Positions 6,977 to 13,359 of a stretch of 36,378 bases of DNA are shown here, piece by piece. A model generated the notes under the pieces. It saw only the letters and a program-made list of their open reading frames with translations. It was not told the origin of the DNA and ran no database searches. A program made the translations under genes and the position numbers. The DNA is from Fen-1077 sp964462865. GTDB taxonomy: Bacteria > Chloroflexota > Dehalococcoidia > Dehalococcoidales > RBG-16-60-22. Within the stretch, counting starts at the first letter, position 1. Each line of letters begins with the position of its first letter. The stretch covers positions 1-36,378 of the forward strand of contig CAYWZO010000017.1 of the NCBI GenBank assembly GCA_964462865.1, written 5' to 3'.

Positions 6977-7984
6977 ATGACGGTGGTGGTAACGGGCGCG
7001 ACCGGACATATCGGTGCCAGCCTGGTACGTGCCCTGTTGGAAAAAGGGTGCCCCACGCGCTGTCTGGTACACGTCAGCACCCGGGCGCTCGAAGGACTGG
7101 ATACCGAGATGGTCCGCAGCGATATTGGCGACGTCGCTTCGCTGTGCCATGCCTTCCGGGGCGCCGATGTGGTCTATCATCTGGCGGCCTGCATATCTTT
7201 ATCGATGGCTGACTGGCCCAAACTGGAGGCGGTCAACGTCCGGGGTACGCGCAACGTCATCGAAGCCTGTCTCCGCACCGGAGTGCGCCGGTTGGTGTAT
7301 TTCAGCTCCATCCATGCCCTGGAGCAGGAACCATTTAACACGCCCGTCGATGAGTCCCGCCCCCTAACCATGTCACCGCGTTGCCCGCCCTACGACCGTT
7401 CCAAAGCCGCCGCCGAGATGGAAGTGAGGCACGGCATCGAGCGGGGGCTGGATGCGATTATCATCAACCCCACGGGGGTTATCGGGCCGTACGATTACCA
7501 GCCGTCGTACCTCGGCGAGGCCCTGATTGCTATGGCGCAGAACCGGCTTCCGGCGCTGGTGACGGGGGGATTCGACTGGGTGGACGTGCGCGACGTGGTT
7601 GAGGGGGCCATGTGCGCCGCAGCGGAGGCGCCGCCGGGCGCCAGATATCTCCTCTCCGGCCACTGGGTGGCGATGTGTGATATCGCCGCAATGGTGGCGG
7701 AAATCACCGGCGGGCCGCGCCAGAAATTTGTCTGTCCTCTGTGGCTGGCCCGCCTCGGAGCCCCGGTGGTCCAGGGCATCAGTCGCTTGAGCAACAAACG
7801 CCCGCTTTATACCAGTGTTTCTTTGAGGGCTTTAAAGAGCAACCGGCACATCAGCCATGAAAAGGCCTCGCGGGAACTGGGCTATCAGCCGCGGCCATTC
7901 CGGGAGTCCCTGGTCGATACCCTGCGCTGGTTTAAAGTTAACGGATACCTTGCGCCTGACCGGGTGGAAAAGGAATCTGCGTGA
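6977..7984 (+). CDS. Extended SDR: NAD-dependent epimerase / 3-beta-hydroxysteroid dehydrogenase-like
   Basis: 335-residue extended short-chain dehydrogenase/reductase. The NAD(P) glycine motif TGATGHIG occupies residues 6-13. The conserved acidic/loop segments DVVYHLAA and VNVRGTRNVIEACL follow. The catalytic Tyr139-x3-Lys143 is in PPYDRSKAAAE, preceded by the serine strand YFSSIHAL. Family resemblance is to 3-beta-hydroxysteroid dehydrogenases, dihydroflavonol reductases and sugar epimerases, which sequence reading alone cannot separate. The stop overlaps the next start (GTGA), so it is translationally coupled to a steroid 5-alpha-reductase-like enzyme, which makes a hydroxysteroid or terpenoid alcohol a reasonable substrate class. 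Substrate is inferred from context. Confidence 0.85.
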   Translation: MTVVVTGATGHIGASLVRALLEKGCPTRCLVHVSTRALEGLDTEMVRSDIGDVASLCHAFRGADVVYHLAACISLSMADWPKLEAVNVRGTRNVIEACLRTGVRRLVYFSSIHALEQEPFNTPVDESRPLTMSPRCPPYDRSKAAAEMEVRHGIERGLDAIIINPTGVIGPYDYQPSYLGEALIAMAQNRLPALVTGGFDWVDVRDVVEGAMCAAAEAPPGARYLLSGHWVAMCDIAAMVAEITGGPRQKFVCPLWLARLGAPVVQGISRLSNKRPLYTSVSLRALKSNRHISHEKASRELGYQPRPFRESLVDTLRWFKVNGYLAPDRVEKESA

Positions 7985-8739
7985 AAGAGCAGATCATCTT
8001 CGATATCCTGCTGATAACGTGGCTGGTGCTGGCGGCAGTCGTGGCCGTGGCGCTGCTTTTCATCGTCGCCCCGTATGGGCGCCATGTCCGCAAGGGGTGG
8101 GGTTACGCCGTCGGCAATAAACTCGGCTGGGTGCTCATGGAAGCCCCGGCCCCGGTCATTTTCGCCGTCTTCTTTTTCCTGGGTGGTAAGGCTGGCGTCA
8201 CGGGCATTGTCTTGCTGGCGCTCTGGGAGGCGCATTACCTGCACCGGGCTTTCATCTATCCCTTCGGCCGGCGCGGCGCCGCCCGGCGTATGCCGCTATC
8301 GGTGGTGAGCTTCGGTTTTTTCTTCAATCTGATGAACGGCTATCTCAACGGCCGCTATATTTATGCCTTTTCCGGGGGATACAGCGTTAACTGGCTTGCC
8401 GACCCTCGTTTTATCCTCGGGGCGATGCTATTTATCACGGGATTTGTCATCAACCGCCAGGCCGACCATGTATTGAAAGGCTTGCGCCGCCCCGGCGAAT
8501 CGGATTATAAATTACCTGATAGCTGGTTGTACCGCCGGGTATCCAGCCCGAACTATTTGGGTGAAATCATTATCTGGTTGGGCTGGGCGTTAGCGACATG
8601 GTCGTTGCCCGGGCTGGTCTTCGCCTGCTGGACCATCGCCAACCTGCTGCCGCGGGCCAGGACCAACCACGCCTGGTACAAAGCCAACTTCCCCGATTAC
8701 CCGCCGGAACGTAAAGCGCTGCTGCCGGGCCTTTGGTGA
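7981..8739 (+). CDS. 3-oxo-5-alpha-steroid 4-dehydrogenase (SRD5A)-like membrane reductase
   Basis: 252-residue polytopic membrane protein. Several hydrophobic segments are visible (residues about 7-30, 55-80, 100-125, 140-160, 195-225). The C-terminal half matches the steroid 5-alpha-reductase family: EAHYLHRAFIYPF in the middle, then SSPNYLGEIIIWLGWALATW and RARTNHAWYKANFPDYPPER, which align with the NADPH-binding region of SRD5A (ANYFGEI and HHEWY counterparts). Length is the same as the human enzymes (about 255 residues). These enzymes reduce the 4,5 double bond of 3-oxo-4-ene steroids; bacterial members may act on other enones or polyprenoids. Start is GTG 7981, overlapping the SDR stop. 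Confidence 0.82.
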   Translation: MKEQIIFDILLITWLVLAAVVAVALLFIVAPYGRHVRKGWGYAVGNKLGWVLMEAPAPVIFAVFFFLGGKAGVTGIVLLALWEAHYLHRAFIYPFGRRGAARRMPLSVVSFGFFFNLMNGYLNGRYIYAFSGGYSVNWLADPRFILGAMLFITGFVINRQADHVLKGLRRPGESDYKLPDSWLYRRVSSPNYLGEIIIWLGWALATWSLPGLVFACWTIANLLPRARTNHAWYKANFPDYPPERKALLPGLW

Positions 8740-8756
8740 TGGGGTAGGGTCTCCGG

Positions 8757-9077
8757 TCAGGCCGTTTTTTCCTCGCTGCCCCAGGTCTGCATCAGCTCTT
8801 TAAGCTGTTGCGCAAGCCGGGGACTTGTGCGTAATCGTTCGATAAACACCGGACAGGCTTCCAGCAGCGAGTTCTGCGCCGCCGTGGCCATACTGGACAG
8901 CAGATTTTGCATACTGCTGTCTAAAGGCTGCGGAGTAACCATACCCGGCGTCGTCTGTTCCATCTGCCGGCGGACGTCCTCGGCGGTGAATTTCATCGGC
9001 ACGACACAGCTTTTATACCAGGGGCATTCCTTGCACTGGACGATACCGTAAGCTTCGTTCAGGACATCACCCATCAT
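8757..9077 (-). CDS. Small cysteine-motif protein, last gene of the ccdA-tlpA operon
   Basis: 106-residue protein I do not recognise. Near the N-terminus CKECPWYKSC gives C15-x2-C18-x5-C24, and a fourth cysteine is in ACPVFIERL (C75). Such spacing could bind zinc or an iron-sulfur cluster. The rest is predicted helical and Gln/Met/Leu rich, with no signal peptide, so it is likely cytosolic. It starts 14 bases after tlpA with GGGAG in front; either ATG 9077 or the adjacent ATG 9074 could be used, and 9074 has the better spacing. The operon position suggests thiol redox, but this is inference. Confidence 0.7.
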   Translation of the reverse strand: MMGDVLNEAYGIVQCKECPWYKSCVVPMKFTAEDVRRQMEQTTPGMVTPQPLDSSMQNLLSSMATAAQNSLLEACPVFIERLRTSPRLAQQLKELMQTWGSEEKTA

Positions 9078-9091
9078 GTTCTCCCTTAATA

Positions 9092-9604
9092 CTAATCCTG
9101 GACCAATGAGTCCGATAGCATTTGTTCGATTTGCGCTTTATCCGCAAACGCTCCCCTCCTGCTGTTTTTTATTATACCATCTTTATCAATGATATAGGTG
9201 GTCGGAATGGCAGAGATGTTGTAGAGCCTGCCTGCTTTTCCAGCAGTGTCCAGGAGCACGGTGAAGGAAAGGGCATTATCGGCCATGAATTTGCGTACGT
9301 CCGCTTCGGATTCCTCAAGGTTGACCGCCAGTAGCACCAGCCCCCGCGCCTGCCAACGGGCGTCGTCGGACAGTTGTTGTAAAAAAGGCATCTCGAAGCG
9401 ACAGGGACCGCACCAGGTCGCCCAGAAGTTGAGCAGCACCGGCCGGCCCCGCAGGGCACTTAAAGAAACCGTCGAACCGGCCAGACTTTTCAACTGGAAG
9501 TCCGGCGCCGTGGCCTCTCCCCGGGGATGGTTACTGGTGCAGCCGGCGAACAGACCGGCGGTCAGTATCAGGCCCACCAGACATATTTTTATCACTTTTA
9601 ACAT
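9092..9604 (-). CDS. TlpA/ResA-like thioredoxin-fold lipoprotein
   Basis: 170-residue extracytoplasmic thiol-disulfide oxidoreductase. Residues 1-22 form a lipoprotein signal ending in the lipobox LFAGC (Cys22). The redox site is WCGPC with Cys65 and Cys68 in LLNFWATWCGPC; the cis-Pro loop is ISAIPTTYIIDKDG. This is the TlpA/ResA branch of AhpC/TSA-like thioredoxins, which reduce disulfides of apocytochromes or other envelope proteins. Lying 18 bases after ccdA, it is probably kept reduced by CcdA. GGAGGGAG is well placed before ATG 9604. No cytochrome c genes are in view, so the client is unknown. Confidence 0.93.
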   Translation of the reverse strand: MLKVIKICLVGLILTAGLFAGCTSNHPRGEATAPDFQLKSLAGSTVSLSALRGRPVLLNFWATWCGPCRFEMPFLQQLSDDARWQARGLVLLAVNLEESEADVRKFMADNALSFTVLLDTAGKAGRLYNISAIPTTYIIDKDGIIKNSRRGAFADKAQIEQMLSDSLVQD

Positions 9605-9622
9605 AGACTCCCTCCTGATAAG

Positions 9623-10315
9623 TTAGGCCGCGAGAGAAGCAAACCACGTCAGCTTTCCTGCGAGGATGAAAGCACCGACAATAATAAGAAGCAGCCCGCT
9701 GATAATCCGCACGATACCGGTATAACGATTGATGCGTTTTAACCAATGTCGTAGAGAATCGAATGCCAGACCGACGGCGAGGAAAGGCAGCCCCAGTCCC
9801 AGCGAATAGACGGCCAGCAGATAAGCCCCGCGTCCGGCCGTCGCCTGCACCGAGGCCACCGCCAGGATGCTGCCCAGTATCGGCCCGACACACGCTGTCC
9901 AGCTTAAAGAAAAGGCCGCGCCGATGAGGCAGGAGCGGAGGTAACCGGTAGCCCTGCCCGGGGGCGCGGCTAAATGTTTCTCGTAGTTCAGCCATGACAC
10001 CCGGGTGGACAACAGTATAAAAAGCCCGAAGGCCACCAGCAGGCCGCCGGCTATCTTGCCGAGCAGATAATAATCGGGGATGATGGCATGTCCGGTAAAT
10101 CCGGCGATGGCCCCCAGCAGCACGAAGACAATCGAGAATCCGATGATGAAGCTCAACGAATGCAGGAAGACGGATACCCGGGTGCGTTGAGGAGAGTCCA
10201 GCTCCGGCCCATAAAGACTGGCCAGGTATACCGGCACCATCGGCAGTACACACGGTGAAAGGAAAGATAGCACGCCACCACCAAAAGCTACGATAAGCGA
10301 TACGTTTTCAGTCAT
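9623..10315 (-). CDS. ccdA: CcdA-type thiol-disulfide transporter
   Basis: 230-residue inner membrane protein with six predicted helices that passes electrons from cytosolic thioredoxin to envelope thioredoxins. The two catalytic cysteines sit in mirror-image helices, FLSPCVLPMVP (about residue 22) and SWTACVGPILGS (about residue 142), the DsbD-beta/CcdA signature. Length fits CcdA rather than DsbD. It is the first gene of ccdA-tlpA-small Cys protein. No Shine-Dalgarno precedes ATG 10315, and a TACAAT -10 ends seven bases upstream, so the mRNA may be leaderless. Confidence 0.94.
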   Translation of the reverse strand: MTENVSLIVAFGGGVLSFLSPCVLPMVPVYLASLYGPELDSPQRTRVSVFLHSLSFIIGFSIVFVLLGAIAGFTGHAIIPDYYLLGKIAGGLLVAFGLFILLSTRVSWLNYEKHLAAPPGRATGYLRSCLIGAAFSLSWTACVGPILGSILAVASVQATAGRGAYLLAVYSLGLGLPFLAVGLAFDSLRHWLKRINRYTGIVRIISGLLLIIVGAFILAGKLTWFASLAA

Positions 10316-10322
10316 CTACCGT

Positions 10323-10352
10323 ATTGTATAATGTATCGCTGCGGGTTGCCAG
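10323..10352 (-). promoter_or_regulatory. Probable promoter of ccdA-tlpA, leaderless geometry
   Basis: On the minus strand TACAAT occupies 10323-10328, seven bases before ATG 10315, with a 4-of-6 -35 match CTGGCA at 10347-10352 (18-base spacer). There is no ribosome site in the short gap, which fits initiation at or next to the ATG. Confidence 0.45.
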
Positions 10353-10382
10353 ATTACTGCTGTCCGCAATGACCATACTAGC

Positions 10383-11021
10383 CTATTTATTTGCGTCAGC
10401 TTCCCGGCCGTAAGGCGTTCTGGGCGTGATGCCCCGGGCGATAAGCGCCGCCGCCACGGCCTTGGTGATATCCCCAGCGATGAAAGGTACCGCCCCCATC
10501 ATCATCAACCCGCCAAGCGTGACCGGCTCGCCCTTGACCAGGTTGAGCCAGAGTCCCAGTTGCAGGAGGCCGGGAAGGTAAATGAGGATAAGACTGGCGA
10601 AGAGCATTAACCCCAGCATACTCAAAAAGCGTGGCGACTTAACATAATTATCAGTAAAATAGCCGAGGAAGAGCGCCGCCAGGATAAAGCCGATGACATA
10701 GCCGCCGGTAGGCCCGGCCAGGTAAGCCAGCCCCCCGTTCAGCCCCTGGAACCACGGTACTCCCGCCATGCCCAGCCCGACATAAATACCCATGCTGATG
10801 CCGCCCCACCATTTCCCCAGCGCCACGCCCGCCAGGAGCACAGCCAGCGTCTGGCCGGTCAGCGGTACGGGGCTCCAGGGCAGGTAGACTCTGACCTGCG
10901 CCAGCAGGCCGGTCAGTACCGCCATGCCGAGGGCCAGGGCCAGCTTCATGGGCAGGCTTAATTCATAGCGCCACCGGAAGACGTTATATCTTGTTTGTTC
11001 GATTCTCGCGGCTGCTGTCAT
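10383..11021 (-). CDS. bioY: Biotin transporter BioY
   Basis: 212-residue substrate-binding (S) component of an ECF-type biotin uptake system, with about six membrane helices. Characteristic stretches are VYLPWSPVPLTGQTLAVLL, LGMAGVPWFQG, LAGPTGGYVIGF and PFIAGDITKAVAAALIA. ATG 11021 is chosen because AGGAGGT lies three bases before it and it removes 37 codons of unrelated N-terminal sequence. No EcfA or EcfT gene is nearby, so it either works alone, as shown for some BioY proteins, or shares an energising module encoded elsewhere. No BirA operator is obvious upstream. Confidence 0.94.
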   Translation of the reverse strand: MTAAARIEQTRYNVFRWRYELSLPMKLALALGMAVLTGLLAQVRVYLPWSPVPLTGQTLAVLLAGVALGKWWGGISMGIYVGLGMAGVPWFQGLNGGLAYLAGPTGGYVIGFILAALFLGYFTDNYVKSPRFLSMLGLMLFASLILIYLPGLLQLGLWLNLVKGEPVTLGGLMMMGAVPFIAGDITKAVAAALIARGITPRTPYGREADANK

Positions 11022-11095
11022 GTGACCTCCTGATACCTGTGTACTGTTATTGAGAAATCTGGGAAAAAGTGCGAATGGGAGCTGTCTCTCTGTTA

Positions 11096-11118
11096 CCGGG
11101 CCGGTGCTACCGGCCCGG
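11096..11118. terminator. Strong GC hairpin at the end of the small CxxC protein gene
   Basis: CCGGGCCGGT and ACCGGCCCGG form a perfect 10-bp stem with a three-base loop; the stop codon of the leftward gene is in the loop. A CTTTT tract follows on the plus strand only, while on the minus strand the hairpin is followed by TAACAGAG. As a minus-strand terminator it therefore lacks a T-tract; it may attenuate readthrough into bioY or protect an mRNA end. Confidence 0.5.
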
Positions 11119-11331
11119 CTTTTCAATGCCAATGAGGGCTATTTCTATCTTATGTCCGCACCGGGAGCAGGTGATATTTAAAGTAATTGGCTGTTTCATG
11201 ACCCGCTCCGCCACTGCCGACACTATCGAATCGACGTTGTCCAACCGCCTGTCCAGCATATCGAGCTGCTTGGTGATGCGTTCGGTATCCTCCCCGCCCC
11301 CCGGTTTTTCCAGTTCGTCTTGCTTGGCCAA
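11107..11331 (-). CDS. Small coiled-coil protein with C-terminal CxxC
   Basis: 74-residue protein, unrecognised. After a Gly/Glu-rich start, residues 15-47 form an amphipathic helix with heptad-like Leu/Ile/Val spacing (RITKQLDMLDRRLDNVDSIV), then a short beta segment with CSRCGH (Cys55, Cys58). A single CxxC suggests a zinc site completed by dimerisation. The open frame extends to TTG 11394, but that part is a promoter (TTGACA and TATAAT would be coding). I choose TTG 11331, which has GAGAGG nine bases upstream. Function unknown; it could be a small regulator. Confidence 0.65.
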   Translation of the reverse strand: MAKQDELEKPGGGEDTERITKQLDMLDRRLDNVDSIVSAVAERVMKQPITLNITCSRCGHKIEIALIGIEKPGR

Positions 11332-11364
11332 GATATATATCCTCTCTATGATACAATTAGATTC

Positions 11365-11394
11365 ATTATATGACCATAAAGGGAGATATGTCAA
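11365..11394 (-). promoter_or_regulatory. Consensus promoter of the small CxxC protein gene
   Basis: Minus strand: perfect TTGACA (11389-11394), 18-base spacer, perfect TATAAT (11365-11370). This is the closest match to the housekeeping consensus seen in the window and leaves a leader of about 25-30 bases carrying GAGAGG before TTG 11331. Confidence 0.85.
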
Positions 11395-11449
11395 AAGATA
11401 TATCAGCAGATTTGATGGTCTTAGTGGTTCACCGCCGCTGGGGAATCGC

Positions 11450-12682
11450 TTACTCCGACCTTAAAGCCTCGATGGGATTAAGGCGTGAGGCATTCCAGGC
11501 GGGATAAAAGCCAAAGAACAGCCCGATGCCGACCGATACCGAAACCGCCATGACGATGATATCCGGCGTCACCAGCGTGGTCATCACCTCCATGTTATTG
11601 AGTATGGTGGAGATTCCCCAGCCGATACCAACCCCGATGATACCGCCGGCGAGGGTGAGGAAGGCCGCTTCGATGAGAAATTGCAGCCAGATGTCCCTTT
11701 CCCGGGCGCCCAGCGCCTTGCGGATGCCGATTTCCCGTGTCCTCTCCAGCACCGAGACCAGCATAATGTTCATCACGCCGATACCGCCTACCAGCAGGGA
11801 AATGGCCGCGATGGCCCCCAGCAGCAAGGTCATCGAACCCATCGTCTCGGTAAGCGTGCTGGCAATCTCTTCCATGGACTGTATCCGGAAGTCATCATCG
11901 GCGGTGGCTGCCAGTTTGTGTCGGGTACGGAGCGACGCGGTGATATCGTTAACGACAGTCTCTGACATAGACTCATCGGTTACCGTCAGGCTGATGGACG
12001 AAACGATACGCCCACCCTGCGCGGTCCGCTGTTGGGCTACCGTCTGCTGCATGGCGGTCAGGGGTATATAAACGGCGTCATCTGGTGAGCCGAAGCCAGC
12101 TCCCTTGGTCTCCAGGACACCGATGACGCGGACGATAATCGAGCCCATCCGCATCTGCTGCCCGATGGGGTCGCTATCTCCGAAAAGGGTCTCGGCAACG
12201 TTGGAGCCTATCACAGCATACCTGGCGCCCTGTTCGTAGTCCTGGTCCGAGAACGCGGAACCCATAGCTATTTTGTTATTGGTTACCTGAAAGTACTGGG
12301 GCTTTACCCCGCTGACCTGGGCGTTCGTGTTTTTGCTCCCCGCGACCAGTTGTAAATTGCTGGTATAAATAGGCGATATGGCCGAGATATTTGCCACCTC
12401 CTGCGATATCGCCTCGGCATCTTCCATGGTCAAAGTCCGGGTGGCGCCACCGGCGCTCCTGACACCCCCCATGCTGAAAGAGCCGGGGCTGATGGTAATA
12501 AGATTCGACCCCATGCGCTGGATATTGGCCAGGATACTGGCGGTGGTCCCTTTGCCGATGGACATCAGGGTAATCACCGCGGCTACGCCGATAACGATGC
12601 CCAGCATGGTCAAAAAACTGCGTAGCTTGTGCGTGGTGATGCCGAGCCAGACAGTAGATAGGGCGCTTAGCCACTTTTTCAT
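11450..12682 (-). CDS. MacB-type ABC transporter permease
   Basis: 410-residue permease of the MacB/FtsX superfamily. One N-terminal membrane helix after LRSFLTMLGIVIGVAAVITL is followed by a large extracytoplasmic domain (about residues 45-275, MacB_PCD type) and three C-terminal helices, with the hallmark VGGIGVMNIMLVSVLERTRE followed by GIRKALGAR. Such permeases do not carry substrates across the membrane directly but drive extrusion of envelope substrates by mechanotransmission. It is translationally coupled (ATGA overlap) to the ATPase gene upstream and completes the adaptor-ATPase-permease set. The export substrate is unknown; antimicrobial peptides or lipids are typical. Confidence 0.93.
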   Translation of the reverse strand: MKKWLSALSTVWLGITTHKLRSFLTMLGIVIGVAAVITLMSIGKGTTASILANIQRMGSNLITISPGSFSMGGVRSAGGATRTLTMEDAEAISQEVANISAISPIYTSNLQLVAGSKNTNAQVSGVKPQYFQVTNNKIAMGSAFSDQDYEQGARYAVIGSNVAETLFGDSDPIGQQMRMGSIIVRVIGVLETKGAGFGSPDDAVYIPLTAMQQTVAQQRTAQGGRIVSSISLTVTDESMSETVVNDITASLRTRHKLAATADDDFRIQSMEEIASTLTETMGSMTLLLGAIAAISLLVGGIGVMNIMLVSVLERTREIGIRKALGARERDIWLQFLIEAAFLTLAGGIIGVGIGWGISTILNNMEVMTTLVTPDIIVMAVSVSVGIGLFFGFYPAWNASRLNPIEALRSE

Positions 12683-13347
12683 ATATTTTCCTCCGCCACT
12701 ATCTCGCCGTCCTTGATGTGAATAATGCGCTGGCAGCGATGGGCTATATTGGCATCATGCGTCACCACCATCACGGTAATCCCCCGCTCGGTACACAAGG
12801 ACGTAAGAATAGCTACAATCTCTTCGCCGGAATGGCTGTCCAGCTGTCCGGTAGGCTCATCGGCCAGGAACATCGGGGGGTTTTTAACCAGGGCGCGGGC
12901 GATGGCTACCCGTTGCTGCTCTCCCCCGGAAAGCTCGATGGGACGGTGATGCATGCGGTCGCCCAGGCCGACGCTGGCCAGTGCATCGCGGGCGCGCTGG
13001 CGGTCAACACCCCCGGCGTAGGTCATGCCCAGTTCCACGTTGGCCAGGGCCGTCAGCCGGGAGAGCAGGTTAAAAGTCTGGAAGATAAAGCCTATCTTCT
13101 GACCTCTGATGCGGGCCAGTTCCCCGCCGTTAAGACGGTTGACCTCTTTACCTTCAAAATAGTATTTTCCGGATGTTGGCTTGTCAAGGCAGCCGATCAG
13201 GTTAAGCAGGGTCGTTTTACCTGACCCGGAAGGGCCCATGACGGCCACCAGTTCACCTTTCTTAATCTCAAGGTTGATCCCTTTAAGCACGGTGAGTTCC
13301 CTCTTGCCCATGGGGTAGACTTTAGTTAAACCTTCAAGCTTGATCAT
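12679..13347 (-). CDS. MacB/LolD-type ABC transporter ATP-binding protein
   Basis: 222-residue ATPase of the LolD/MacB group. Walker A is GPSGSGKTT, the Q-loop FIFQTFNLL, the signature LSGGEQQRVAIARAL, Walker B MFLADEPTGQLD, and the H-loop is in VMVVTHDANIA. The frame opens at a TTG (13350), but the adjacent ATG 13347 has better spacing to AGGGA and is preferred. It lies 12 bases after the adaptor gene and overlaps the permease by four bases, so the three are one operon. Confidence 0.95.
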   Translation of the reverse strand: MIKLEGLTKVYPMGKRELTVLKGINLEIKKGELVAVMGPSGSGKTTLLNLIGCLDKPTSGKYYFEGKEVNRLNGGELARIRGQKIGFIFQTFNLLSRLTALANVELGMTYAGGVDRQRARDALASVGLGDRMHHRPIELSGGEQQRVAIARALVKNPPMFLADEPTGQLDSHSGEEIVAILTSLCTERGITVMVVTHDANIAHRCQRIIHIKDGEIVAEENI

Positions 13348-13359
13348 CAACGTGTCCCT

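Noticed and set aside
9531..10253. 240-codon open frame on the minus strand within ccdA
   Set aside because: A shadow in another frame of ccdA; composition is Arg/Gly/His rich with no membrane or domain pattern.
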